Shown: positions 49,922 to 59,261 of the stretch, piece after piece
Layout of the letters: each line of letters starts with the position of its first letter
Position numbering within the stretch: the stretch's first letter is position 1
DNA from: Schistosoma mansoni
Taxonomy: Eukaryota; Platyhelminthes; Trematoda; Strigeidida; Schistosomatidae
Direction: 5' to 3'
DNA: 64,000 nt
Assembly: GCF_000237925.1 (NCBI RefSeq)
Contig: NC_031502.1
Coordinates: 56,913,943-56,977,942, forward strand
Translations under genes and position numbers: made by a program
Notes under the pieces: generated by a model
Databases searched by the model: none
The model's input: the letters and a program-made list of their open reading frames with translations, nothing else
What the model was told of the DNA's origin: nothing

Positions 49922-51825
49922 GCATTTGTATGACTGACAGACACTCGAGGATTCAGAGCATCCAAGTAGTTAGCTAAACTTGATGGTATTGAGAGACCGG
50001 ATATAGCATAAGCTTTTCTTGTAACAACAGGAACTAAGCAAGTTGGAAGAAAATAGAAATAAATTGTATGACACTAAATGGTGTTATATAATTACATATA
50101 GGTATATAGATACACTAGTAGTTATAATACTCAAATTTTTGAGGCCCACATCAAATACTTGCATTAAGGCATCCGAGTAGCAGCGAACTAACTGTCAAAC
50201 CCAAGTCTCTGAACGTGTTAAAAAGAACTCATGTTATTTCCATGATGATGCCAGTGAGACAAGAAAATACAAGTGTACTCGTTTTATTTATCATCTTAAG
50301 AATCGACTCCTTCAGGTTTCAGAATAGCATTTAAATATGTGTTGAGAATATGGTAAAAAAGACAGAGTAAAAATGTTTGTATGGCGGAATACTGGATTTT
50401 ATGATCCAGAGAAAGATAAGTAGTGAGTGCTTCGGTTTTGGCATTCGGACAGTATCCCAGCCCTTACACAAATACAATGATTTATGTGGCGCATATCTAT
50501 TTGGTACCTTCCTGTACTAATGTTTATGTGTTTAAATAAATAAAATAAATAAGTGAATGTATCCGCGTCAATTAAGACGATTATGAGCCATGTTTCGAAA
50601 TGTCGCCAGCTACTGATCGTAACTATTGTAGAACTTAAAACCATATTGTTCGCACTTATCAGCATGACTCAAAATAACAGTCGATGAATTCATACGGCCG
50701 CCTCTATCTATTTTCTAACCTAATTCTATACTAGTGAATATCGCCTATCGAGATCATCCAACAACCGTGAAAATAAATGCTCATACTATGCACTTTAAAA
50801 AAAGCAACAATGGTACAACAATGAACCCAGTGTATTCTTCAAATTTTACTTGTTCATTTACTCTATTTAAATGATTGAAAAACAGTACTTAAAGTCAATC
50901 AATCAGTAATTAGAACGCAACCGAGAACCTGATAACTACATACATCGATTTAAGTTGTCATAGCCAATTGGCGCAGAGTAATGAAATTGTTATGCTGAAA
51001 CCCAGAATAGTTGAGACAGTGAAAATATGAGTGGTAATAAAAAAGATTATGCTTCGAAGATACAATTCAAGAAAACATAAGTCAGTGGAGAAAAAAAAAG
51101 AAAGAGGGGTTCAGAAATTTAAAATTTAAGAGAAGACTGAGTGCTTAAAGATATTTTAGCGCCTGTGTTCATATCAATACGTTTCAGTACATATATTAAC
51201 ACAATTATAAACGCGATCGCAAGTGTAAATTAATCAAGAGAAGCGAAGATTATAGACTACAGTTTAAACTATATCTTTAGTTACATATTTAGAAGTAAGC
51301 ACAAAACTAAATCAAGCATCTTATTCAGCAAACGTTTAGACCACGAAAAAGTTTACACTGTGACTTAAATCCAGTATGTATCGTTTCAAAAGTTAACGCG
51401 TTGTTTACCGATTTACTGTGCCCAGACAACCATAAACTTGTTCAACTGACTGGTATTCATAAACATCTGAAAGTTCCCGTTGTTGACATTTAGAGTTGAG
51501 TCCGACAAATCTCTATTGCCAAGTAATAATATCATATTTGTTGATTGATATTAAACACAACCAGCCAACGACTTAATACATCAAATTTGCTTCAAAACAA
51601 TAATAGACCATTCAAATGATTTTTCATGAGATTTATCCAGTAAACAGCAATAATAGTAAGATTTACCTAAGTCAGACGAGACTCCCAGGGCTTTCAATCC
51701 ATTCTGTAACGTACACCAAAGTTTTTGATTAGCAGTCTTACGCTTCTTATGGGGTGACTGATAGTCCAAATGCCAACGATAACGAGGAAAACGTAAGTAA
51801 ACATGGGGATCTTTAGATGGTGATT
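39530..51825 (-). CDS. d4/DPF-type double-PHD-finger protein (gene span, 5' end not found)
   Basis: Nuclear histone-reading subunit of the BAF (SWI/SNF) type in animals. Exons in order of translation: 51667-51825, 49042-50033, 48064-48235, 45144-46220, 40786-41885, 39530-39871. All have AG/GT borders and matching phases, giving ~1280 residues. The C2H2 finger (C-x2-C-x12-H-x4-H: CEVCSSRYRSTAGLRYHYHS, then QH) is the d4-type finger. The tandem PHD domain follows and is split by an intron. The d4 N-terminal domain (the GQLYSYPSRRWRKKR region) is not clearly present. Between these landmarks are long Asn, Ser and acidic low-complexity stretches, so the protein is about three times longer than vertebrate DPF2. 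The exon at 45144-46220 has one in-frame TAA. The first two exons might instead belong to the UBX gene. Confidence 0.78.
39914..40308 (-). repeat. ~530 bp short element, old truncated copy
   Basis: Recognisable by CATTGGTTTGGAATCAGGGT, TGGTAGCCGGTG and GAAGGCAGTAAGTAGGACTT on the plus strand, but diverged and with deletions. It lies in the intron that splits the two PHD fingers. Confidence 0.75.
40310..40670 (+). repeat. Smalpha-type hammerhead SINE with intact core
   Basis: A tRNA-like head (ACTGGATTCGAGTCCCAGAG) is followed by a hammerhead at 40589-40640: helix I arm CATCTAG, core CTGACGA (40596-40602), helix II ATCCCAAATAGGAC, GAAAC (40617-40621), ACGCGCGTC with cleavage triplet GTC (40626-40628), and helix I arm CTGGATTCC. 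Every core base is consensus; one helix II pair is A-C. The flank at ~40310-40480 carries the ~330 bp unit's other sequences. Confidence 0.82.
40589..40640 (+). ncRNA. hammerhead ribozyme, schistosome type
   Basis: Type I layout with conserved CTGACGA and GAAA boxes and GTC at the scissile site. The helix III sequence is the 8-base palindrome ACGCGCGT, so a monomer has almost no helix III loop. In the family, such ribozymes cut best as dimers. Confidence 0.75.
40786..41885 (-). CDS. DPF gene exon: first PHD finger
   Basis: The acceptor is ATAAAG and the donor GTACGT; phase 1 in, phase 0 out. A long Ser, Asn and Gln-rich region leads to RCDYCLGDDNMNARIGHPEG, LQCSRCGHSAHYSCLRLPP, and RYPWQCIECKTCWLCDQDD. 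These are PHD1 and the first Cys pairs of PHD2, as in DPF2 (CDFCLGD, CSDCGRSGHPSCL, YRWQCIECKCCNIC). The intron falls inside PHD2. Confidence 0.88.
42076..42586 (+). mobile_element. ~530 bp short element with 13 bp target duplication
   Basis: Plus-oriented copy between TTCTTGTGAACCG at 42063-42075 and 42587-42599, in the intron upstream of the PHD1 exon. Confidence 0.88.
42675..42838 (+). repeat. RTE-type LINE family B, 3' tail
   Basis: Plus-strand family B tail ending CTACGGTGTAGCTGACCGAC. Only the 3' UTR is present. Confidence 0.7.
42840..43612. other. intron sequence, nothing recognised
   Basis: Intron of the DPF gene. No exon or repeat recognised. Confidence 0.4.
43613..44310 (-). repeat. 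RTE-type LINE family B, two joined fragments
   Basis: 43613-43985 is the family B 3' end. 43985-44310 is a degraded RT stretch recognisable by the plus-strand CGGACACCACTTGAGGTTGT and GAACCTCTCGACCTACAGAG. The segment between them is deleted. Confidence 0.72.
44391..44920 (-). mobile_element. ~530 bp short element
   Basis: Full-length minus-strand copy. The A-rich tail is at the low end; the 5' end at 44920 reads CCGCCTCCGAATGCCCTGG on the minus strand. No clear target duplication. Confidence 0.85.
45144..46220 (-). CDS. DPF gene exon: Ser-rich region and C2H2 finger, with one in-frame TAA
   Basis: The acceptor is AAAAAG and the donor GTACGT, phase 1 to phase 1. The first part (DSWDVDNEPGFQLNATPITP...) is Ser-rich and stops at TAA, 45748-45750. 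The same frame reopens at once (LLISGTSSTNALPQGHSSNQ...) and runs to the finger CEVCSSRYRSTAGLRYHYHS (starting near 45327) and GGLRGGRPRRHRG. The length and phase fit one exon through the stop. It could be a nonsense allele, a sequencing error, a small unrecognised intron, or a real end with a second start downstream. Confidence 0.7.
46221..47164. other. intron sequence, nothing recognised
   Basis: AT-rich intron of the DPF gene. No exon or repeat recognised. Confidence 0.4.
47165..47530 (-). repeat. Smalpha-type hammerhead SINE, with inverted end
   Basis: On the minus strand are a tRNA-like head (B box GGATTCGAGTCC) and a hammerhead with intact core: CATCCAG, CTGACGA (47239-47245), GTCCCAAATAGGAC, GAAAC (47220-47224). 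After the cleavage triplet (ATC) three A residues precede CTGGATTCC, which disturbs helix I. The flank CATCCATCTTTGCTTA at ~47385-47402 is an inverted copy of the one at ~47173-47190. Confidence 0.78.
47531..48063. other. intron sequence, nothing recognised
   Basis: Includes a short CA/GC-rich run (GCGCGCACACACACACA) at ~48000. No exon recognised. Confidence 0.4.
48064..48235 (-). CDS. DPF gene exon, unknown domain
   Basis: The acceptor is CCCAG and the donor GTAATT; phase 0 in, phase 1 out. It encodes ANDSRLDDPSYTYTKSSPSV, GRRGSRAISRLGTRHMSDSW and KGLQRYGIGREKLNECN. No family recognised. Its place in the gene rests on phase and orientation. Confidence 0.65.
48236..49041. other. intron sequence, nothing recognised
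   Basis: AT-rich intron of the DPF gene; no repeats recognised. Confidence 0.4.
49042..50033 (-). CDS. DPF gene exon: Asn repeat, acidic and Arg/Gly-rich regions
   Basis: The acceptor is GCTTAG and the donor GTGAGT; phase 1 in, phase 0 out. It reads VPVVTRKAYAISGLSIPSSL, then a run of 13 Asn coded by an AAT repeat (49882-49920), an acidic block (EEIDDDDDGGGDADWF) and RRRRTGGSGN followed by a basic stretch. The acidic-then-basic order recalls the region before the finger in DPF2. The exon could also be the C-terminal side of the UBX protein. Confidence 0.68.
50440..50555 (+). repeat. fragment of the ~530 bp short element, 3' end
   Basis: Plus-oriented 3' end: GGCATTCGGACAGTATCCCA through ATGTTTATGTGTTTAAATAA. 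Confidence 0.75.
50565..51210 (-). repeat. old RTE-type LINE 3' fragments
   Basis: 50565-50760 resembles a very diverged RTE C-terminal region (GATTATGAGCCATGTTTCGA on the plus strand). 50890-51200 resembles a very diverged tail (CAATCAGTAATTAGAACGCA and CATCGATTTAAGTTGTCATA). These are the oldest LINE remains in the window. Confidence 0.5.
51667..51825 (-). CDS. exon of the DPF or UBX gene
   Basis: The acceptor is TTTACAG and the donor GTAAAT, phase 1 to phase 1. It reads SPSKDPHVYLRFPRYRW, HLDYQSPHKKRKTANQKLW and CTLQNGLKALGVSSDL. Two readings are possible: a diverged d4 N-terminal end (compare LYSYPSRRWRKKR), or the second half of a UBX domain (FPR motif, then a TLQ...LG.. strand). I cannot decide. 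Confidence 0.6.
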
Positions 51826-51946
51826 CTGTAAATAAATCAATTAGAATAAAACGATGAATATCTATTTACGAAGAAAGTATGTTAAAAGGAATACCTAAGT
51901 CTACACAGTATGTTCAATAAACAGGCGAATTGAGATTATGAGAAGT

Positions 51947-52095
51947 TTATTGAACAAGATTCCAGGGTACGTCAATCGTATCCCCTTTAAAATACTGAAC
52001 ATTTTTGGTAATACATGTGTTTTGAGCCAGTTTCCATTGTTCAAAACAGACTTGAAAGTCCTCAGGAGTCAAATGTATTAACTCTGTTGTCAACT
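51947..52095 (-). pseudogene. mariner-like transposase C-terminal fragment
   Basis: The minus strand reads TTELIHLTPEDFQVCFEQW, KLAQNTCITKNVQYFKGD, then TIDVPWNLVQ and stop. The pattern DFQ.CFE.WK....C....YF.GD is the end of mariner-family (SETMAR-like) transposases. No catalytic DD(D/E) part and no inverted repeats are visible. Confidence 0.6.
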
Positions 52096-52227
52096 GTAAA
52101 TTTCTAATGAAATTTAGGAAGAATAATCAAGAAATACAAATGATCACTGTATACGAACATGAGACAATAAAGAGAATAGACCTTTTTAAGTGGATCAAGG
52201 CATTTCAGTGAGGACTGGAATGATAAG

Positions 52228-52665
52228 TCAGTCAGTCACAATATAGAACTTCGTAAGTACGTCAGTCAGTCAGCTACAACGTAGGACCAGGCACATATAT
52301 ACATCGGTCCAAGTTGCCATACCTCGTTAGCACAACAAGATCAACACCGGATTCATAGAAGTAATTAATTTAGTGGTGGTAGTATATAAAGAAAGGTTGT
52401 ATATAAGGATATAGTACAGGAAGGAAGAGAGATATGAAGCAATTTTAATTGTAAGGTTTAAGGGAAGATAAAGAGTGTATACACCTACGCCATTGTGATC
52501 GATTCTGAGCCATGTCACCTAGAGTCTTCAACCATTGGTTACAATAGTCATGCGGACCCCAACCAAGTAGTCTGCATCTGCCAACATGGTTCAGACTAGA
52601 AGTTAGTGACTTCAAACACTGATGCCACGTTTTGGTTTGATCGCCCCTAACTCTTTTCCATTAAA
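52228..52665 (-). repeat. RTE-type LINE family B 3' fragment next to a family C tail
   Basis: 52228-52261 is a short family C tail (GTCAGTCAGTCACAATATAG). 52262-52665 is the family B 3' end up to CGCCCCTAACTCTTTTCCA. The B copy seems to have landed in or beside the C tail. Confidence 0.8.
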
Positions 52666-52932
52666 TAGTAACCAAAGTTCTGTAAACAAATGATGGTATT
52701 TAATTCATTTAGTTAAATCGCTCAACTTTCATTCATTGAATCTCAGATTCAAGCTTTACTTTATCTACTTCATTCTTGGATACCTAGATAATATAAAATG
52801 AATGACTCGTAGTTTATCATAGAAGTTTTCGTCGGTTTACTAAATCCAGAGATGTTCGATATCAATTCAAATTGTTACAGAATTTTGACTATATTATCTT
52901 GTCAAGTCAGAGGTTATATATTAAAGTGGTTG

Positions 52933-53463
52933 CCCCCAAATGCCCTGGTACGGCCGAGAGTGGGAAGAGTACGCTCTCCCTCTCCAAATGCTCTCACATG
53001 GCCAGCGAACATATAGCCTCTGACAGGGAAGTCCTATTCACTGCCTTCTCGTGGCAGGGGTGTTGTTTACGAAATTGAGAGGACGAAAAGCGAATGTCCG
53101 GCGCTTTAACCGGGTTGGTGGACACGGAAAGTCCACCTAGGAGAGTTGGAAAACCCTGATTCCAAACCAATGGTGCACGTGGGCTGGTTCCAGTATCCTA
53201 AGGGAACAAATGGCGTACGAATCAATCGTTGATCACCGGCTACCATGGGACTGCATCTCCTCACGATGCTCCACTGCCTTGTGGATCAGACCTTCAGGTC
53301 AAAGGATCTGGGTGTGGCCCCCTAAGAAAACCGTCTGTTTCAGTTCGGGCACCTGGGCAGTATCTCAGCCCTCAAGCAAATCGAATGAGATTTGTATGGC
53401 GCATATGTATCTGGTGCCCATTTGTACCAATATTTATGTGTTTAAATAAAATAAATAAATAAA
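52933..53463 (+). mobile_element. ~530 bp short element with 42 bp target duplication
   Basis: A 531 bp plus-oriented copy between identical 42 bp sequences, 52891-52932 and 53464-53505 (beginning ATATTATCTTGTCAAGTCAG). The duplication is exact, so the insertion is recent. Confidence 0.93.
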
Positions 53464-53689
53464 ATATTATCTTGTCAAGTCAGAGGTTATATATTAAAGT
53501 GGTTGGTTTTAACATTCTAGCCATCCATAATTAAGTGTTAAGATCGTTGAACATATTATACTTTTCATAGTTTTACTTACTATTCTTTTTTCATATTTAT
53601 GACTATGCATCATCTTGATGTAAATTTATGACTTATTCATTAAGAAATTGGACTTTTAACCAAATGAGTTTTGTTTGAATTAGTTGAAT

Positions 53690-54407
53690 CAGTGGTCTAT
53701 TGAAATCTTTGAGCGTCTGCAGCCACGATGATTGGCATGGATGGATAGTAGTGTGTCAATAATAGTTCCGAGCTAATGATTGTTTTCAGCTTACAAAAGG
53801 CAGTTCCATACTCTTTTGTCCAGTTACAACTAGTATTCTTACTCAGAAGATAATTCAGTGGGGCGCGGACGCAACGAAAATCTCCCACCAGACAGCCTGT
53901 TAGACATCTTTAATGCGCCCGTAGTCCCAACACAGGAAGAAGCACAACGACAAGTCGATCTACGATCCAGAAGGTGATCACTACGCCAACGGCGACAGAC
54001 TGTCAGGATGCAAGTGGACCCCAAGAATGCTCGTTATTAAAAGGGGAGGTTTTGGGGATGTCAGATCCCCAGAACTCCCTTGGTGAATCACTTACTTTTG
54101 CTATTTTATTATGAAAATTTGAATTTCTTTGTTTTCGCGCCAAAATCGCTCTTTTAACCTTCATGTCGTATTTTCCACTTGGAAAACTCTTAAACGCTAT
54201 TGGTCCGTTATATCTTTTAGTATGCTATTTTGTAACGCTTCCCAAGGACAATTTTATGCTGTATATATATATATACGTTTGATTTGTATCAGTTGTGCTT
54301 CCGGTCGCTTACGGAATATATCTTCCCAACTTCCAACCTGGGCTTCTCACTCTAGTCAGCGGGTCTGGGAAGCGTCAGAATAAATAACTTATTGGTCTTT
54401 GGTCACA
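53690..54407. mobile_element. Ty3/Gypsy-type LTR retrotransposon remains: RT-RNase H piece, polyprotein end and one LTR
   Basis: Fossil. A minus-strand piece at ~53690-53895 matches the RT/RNase H connection of Ty3/Gypsy elements. A plus-strand piece at ~53880-54045 looks like the end of a polyprotein, followed by a purine tract (AAAAGGGGAGG) and an LTR of ~350 bp beginning TGTCAGATCC at ~54058. The two coding pieces face in opposite directions, so the element was rearranged. It is broken with most of its length missing, old by the look of its decay, and lies in the gap between the UBX and DPF exons. Confidence 0.65.
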
Positions 54408-54487
54408 AGTCTTTGTTCCATTCGCAAACTAGGTGAACTCTTAATTGCTTCAACATAACAAAACCATTCGAAAATACCTAAACTTAC

Positions 54488-54916
54488 CTGTAATTTGAGA
54501 GTAGGATGAAGTCGATGGACTTCACGATTACCATCGGGTAAACGGAAAAGTAATTCAATAACCGCTTCACCAGGTGCTGGAGTAGGTAATTCAGTTAAAA
54601 TATCTGATTTCAAATCATTATTAGATGTTGATTCATTTAACTTTTCTGGTGGTCTTAACGGTCTTCTTGCTGTAATAAATGCTGTAGTCGATGAAACAAA
54701 TGATGAACTACTGGGCTTTTTAGGATAGTTAACTACAATGCAATCATCATCTTCATATGTATTATGGCTGAGTTGCTCTTTATCTTGTTTATGATCACGT
54801 TGTTGTTGGTCAATACCAGTGTCTGAACGTTTATTGCCATTCATATATTCCTCATCATCATCATCGTCATCATCATCATCATCATCTGTGAGAACTATCT
54901 CATCCTCATTATTGGA
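54488..54916 (-). CDS. UBXN7: UBXN7 exon: Asp tract and first half of UBX domain
   Basis: The acceptor is ACCCAG and the donor GTAAGT, phase 0 on both sides (143 codons). It reads SNNEDEIVLTDDDDDDDD at the start and PTPAPGEAVIELLFRLPDG near the end, finishing HPTLKLQ. The GAT repeat coding the Asp run lies at ~54860-54893. Confidence 0.8.
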
Positions 54917-55299
54917 CTGGGTAAAAAATAAAAAAGTAAATAAAAGCGATTGCAATAATTTCAGTTAAAAAGATGACTACTACGAATGATCATTGAATGA
55001 ACCAGGTATGAATATGTTAAATAACAATATTGGAATAGTGGAAATTGGACTGATGGAGTGTTGTATTTTCGGGGCTGAAAAGTTTAATAATTATGAACCT
55101 TTCATTCATCTTTTCAAATAAAAACATCATTGGTATACATACTTCAAGAAAAGACGTAATCTACTAAAATGCTTTCTCACAAGTCAGCAATAAATTGTTC
55201 CAAGCCGATGGAATCACACTGATTTCTTCGTAGATAAATGATTTGCCATCAGTAATTCTCATTCCTTCCTTCTTTCTTCTGAAGTATAGACTGATGATG

Positions 55300-55356
<57 letters not shown>

Positions 55357-58300
55357 ACAATGGTGAGAGCGACGGTTTACATTCTATAGTTTGAATCACA
55401 TGCCAACCTTAGACAACTAAAAGAAACCAAGAGGCGTCAGAGACAAGCTTGTTTCTTGTATAGAACTCTTTAGCAGTGGGAAATTCACATGTTATCCATT
55501 GAACAGTCTAAAAGTTAAGTGTATGTCCTAAGATCTAAAGGTCATGGGGTTCGGATTCTCGGCAAGGTTGTGAATGTGTACTATTAAAAACTTTCATACC
55601 GCAACAAACCAGTTGTTCAGTGTTTATCACATTCTAATGGTTTTCTAAGATCAGTTTATGATATAAACCATAAAACTCAACAATCTCAACTAGACTCTCT
55701 TCACCAGTTGAAATCTTACTACGTATAAACAAGTTAATATACGTAATTTTTGCCAAAAAATATCATCCAAGGGTACAATTCCATAAATTGAAAATAAAAT
55801 TAGACATATTAGTTTATCTACTCTACATTTCAACTCAGTTAAGTAGACAAACATGGATATCTCTATTTAGTTTGCTTATTTCAATGTTCTTACATGTGCG
55901 ATAGTCATTTTCAGTAGGCTGTTAGTTGTGTTTTGAAAACCATTGGACATTGATTCGGTGGACAAATAACCGTGCTGTCTTTTACCCTTATACACAACGG
56001 AAACCTAAAAGATTTATTTTTCGGGGGGGGAGTGTAAAATCCAAGCAAGAAGTAGCGTCTAACGAATGAAAACGATAAACCAAAACAGAAGAAAACCTTC
56101 GTAAAGTACAAACGAAAGTCGAACTGAAACATCTAAAGTGTAGAGAAGGAGATAAAGAAGAAAGATGACATCAAATTTATAGAATATAAATCATGAATAA
56201 AATAGTTTATTATAAATCAATTGATTTGTATATACTTTGTTATGTCTTGTTACTAGGGTTGAGTATGGAATACGATGTTACGGATCTAGGAACGAGGATG
56301 ACTGAGCTACTCTAATACGTTCGGTTCTCTTTGGAACTGACAACAACCAACTATAAGCAACACATCAAACATCGACAGCTTACACATGAAGAAGACGGGA
56401 TTGCATGTAACTTGATATTTGTGGTAGAACAAGCAACTCAAGCGAAACTGGTGCAAAAGGTGTTACTATGTAGTGCCGCGATTCATTAATCGTTTACTTC
56501 GATAACCGTTATGATTCTAATCTTAACGGCGCGTAAAATCAGAAGACAAAGGATAGCAGCAACTACAGTTTATTGTCGAATAACTCAGGTTAGAAAGTTA
56601 ACAACACCTGAGCGAATATCAACGAGCGAGTGAACAGGCGAATAAGCGAAGGAAGCAAACGAGGAGCAAGCGAGCGAATAGCAAGCAATTACATAGGCAA
56701 TTTATAGTCAAATTTGATAAGGGCACAGCAAACCAAAACAAAGGCTCATAATAATATTTGCGTGCGTACACATATGAGGAGGAGTATGAGTCATCGAATG
56801 ATATTTAAGCAGTCAACATTTCGGATAGAGTGTCATGTGCTCTAGTGGTATAGCAGTGCAAAGAATATGCAAATTGTCACTATCCCAAATAACGATGTCT
56901 GTTAAGTAAGTTAATAAAAAGGGCTTAACCAAAATTGGCTATAATCGAAATTGATTGTAGGATGGTTGCTATAACTATAATAGCAGAATATAATCTCCAA
57001 GTATGTATCAATTTAGCCAACTAAAAAAAAGATGACAACCAATCAGAGGGAAAAGATTATGTGGAAAATCGAATTGGTAGAAAGTGTGTGAGAGTGGTTA
57101 TCGATCATGAAGATATTTTAGCCTATCTAATAAAATTCGACTTTTCTTGCGACTACCTTAGAATGTTTCTAATTAAAAAAATATAATAGTAATTCGAATG
57201 AAATATAACGTTGAGAGGAAGGGAAAACAACAATATTAAATAAAGTTTACGCTTGAAATATTACGTATATACAAACATTGACTGTTTAGTTTGCCCCTAA
57301 ATGCCCTGGTACGGCCGAGAGTGAAAAGAGTACGCTCTCCTTCACCAAATGCTTTAATATGGCCACGCGTATATAGTCTCTGACAGGGAAGTCCTATTCA
57401 CTGCCTTCTCGTGGCACTACTGTTGTTTGCGAAATTGAGAGGACGAAAAGCGAATGTCCGGCGCTTTAACCGGGTTGGTGGACACGGAAAGTCCACCTAG
57501 GGGAGTTGCAAAATCCTGATTCCAAACCAATGGTGCACGTGGGCTGGCTCCAGTATCCTAAGGGAACAAATGGCGTACGAATCAATCGTTGATCACCGGC
57601 TACCATGAGACTGCATCTCCTCACGATGCTCCACTGCCTTGTGGATCAGACCTTCAGGTCAAAGGATCTGGGTGTGGCCCCCTAAGAAAACCGTCTGTTT
57701 CAGTTTGGGCACCTGGCCAGTAACACAGCCCTCACACAAATCTCATTTGATTTGTGTGGCGCATATGTACCTGGTGCCCCTTTGTACCAATATTTATGTG
57801 TCCAAATAATAACTGTTTAGTTTACATTTATATGTTTTAAGAGGAAATGAGATCTTCCATATTTGAATACTACAATTACTAACAAATGTACACATGAGCT
57901 ACTACTAATACCGTGGTGTATGCTACTTATGTTGACAGATATCAGTAATATAAAACAACACCAATCAGAAGTGAAATGCCTGACAGAAGAAGATTGATAA
58001 GATCAAATTAGAGAAAACAGCAGTGTAAACAGAGAATAATTGTAATAACAACAGAATTGAAAGAACCATGAAATATAATAAATATATTTTTGTTATATCC
58101 CAATGAGTGCAAATAATGCATTTAATGTATAGTTTTCATATTTTACGAAGGGACTCTGTAATTTTGCACTGGAAAACAAACTAGTTCTCCCAACCTGATT
58201 TCTCGTATACCACACTACTAATAATAATAATAATAATACTACCGTAAACTTCTTCAGAGTACTTTTATCAAGAAAATATCTACACACCACTTAAAGCATA

Positions 58301-58968
58301 AAAAAAGTAATGACAGTATAAAATTCTGAAGATCGCTGAACTGCACTGAAAGCATGAATCGATGAGTGTTAGACTACTGTTAAAAAACTTATCATGAATG
58401 TGCACTGATGAAGAGCCTCATACTAGGACGAAACGTTAGTCCAGAGCTTTCAGGTTCTCAATGATAGTCAAACATTGATCGGCTAATGATTTTAATGGAA
58501 GAGTAATGTGTTAACTTATATAACCGATTAGCAAAACTAACCCTCTATATATAAACAGTTTAGATTAGATCTGAACACATAAACCTGATGTAAAACGATG
58601 CCATATAGTGGTAAAGAACATTCGGATTACAACCAGTAGGTTGCAATTTCATCTTACTAAGGACCTCTACCCTTCTACTTCGATTTGAACAATTGAGTAT
58701 TATTGCTTTGAGCCTTTTTCAAGTAGCAGTAGTATAGCTTAAAGCCAAATGCAATAAATCGATACATGATAAATAAGCTTACATTACTATAATATTATAG
58801 AATAATTTGACTTTAATATTATCTTACCAATTGTCGTTTAGCTTCCTTTTTAGATGCTTCAATAGCTAGTTGTAATTGTTCTTCTTCAGTTAAATCTAAC
58901 GGATTAGTAGTTGTACAATTTATTTGAGATGAATGTACACTATTCGACAAGTCGATGTATTCAACTTC
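54488..58968 (-). CDS. UBXN7: UBXN7-like p97/VCP adaptor, two exons (partial gene)
   Basis: UBXN7 links the p97 ATPase to ubiquitin and cullin ligases. Exon 58828-58968 contains a UIM: PLDLTEEEQLQLAIEASKKE, which fits the UIM pattern (acidic run, L..A(I/L)..S). Exon 54488-54916, joined in phase 0, has an acidic tract (eleven Asp), a Ser-rich linker and then AVIELLFRLPDGNREVHRLH, the first strands of a UBX domain (human UBXN7: LMLRYPDGKREQITL). The order UIM, acidic linker, UBX is that of UBXN7. The UBA and UAS domains should lie right of the window. The exon with the rest of UBX is not certain. Confidence 0.75.
54917..57280. other. intron sequence with TA repeat
   Basis: Intron of the UBX gene. 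A TA repeat of ~27 units is at 55299-55352. 56340-56760 has a more even, GAGCGA-rich composition that could be an old mobile element, but no ends are seen. No exon recognised. Confidence 0.4.
57293..57811 (+). mobile_element. ~530 bp short element with 12 bp target duplication
   Basis: Plus-oriented copy between ACTGTTTAGTTT at 57281-57292 and 57812-57823. The tail is short (GTGTCCAAATAATA). It is very similar to the 52933 copy, including the changed GTCTGTTTCAGTT block, so the two share a recent source. Confidence 0.88.
57824..58395. other. intron sequence
   Basis: UBX gene intron with an AAT repeat at ~58213-58237. No exon or repeat family recognised. Confidence 0.4.
58396..58500 (+). repeat. 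second-family hammerhead SINE, diverged 3' part
   Basis: GTGCACTGATGAAGAGCCTC, then ACTAGGACGAAACGTTAGTC and CAGAGCTTTCAGGTTCTCA. Relative to the intact 59462 copy the core reads ATGAAGA, but a shifted register gives an apparent CTGATGA box with GAAAC and GTC. No tRNA head. Confidence 0.6.
58828..58968 (-). CDS. UBXN7: UBXN7 exon: ubiquitin-interacting motif
   Basis: The acceptor is AATCTAG and the donor GTAAGA, phase 0 on both sides (47 codons). It reads EVEYIDLSNSVHSSQINCT, then the UIM LDLTEEEQLQLAIEASKKEA ending KRQL. Confidence 0.82.
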
Positions 58969-59261
58969 CTAGATTTAAATAACAATAATAATAATAATCA
59001 ATCTAAAACAGTGATCAACTTAAGAACAAGCTCAAAGTGGTTACAGAAAAAAAGAATTTTCGAATGCATTGGCATTTCATTTTATAAATGTACCTGATTT
59101 TTCACTTCACTTCACGATGCACGAATTGATGTAATCAACTTGGAGTTGTGCAATATATTTGTAGGTTAGCGTATTACAGGATTCTCAAAGGCATAATAGA
59201 TCAAGTATGTTTCGAGCCATGGTTTTATTAAGGAAAAGTTGGATATATATTAAATATCCAG

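Noticed and set aside
56340-56760. GAGCGA-rich stretch as a gene
   Set aside because: No open frame of note and no splice pattern; at best an old mobile element without visible ends.
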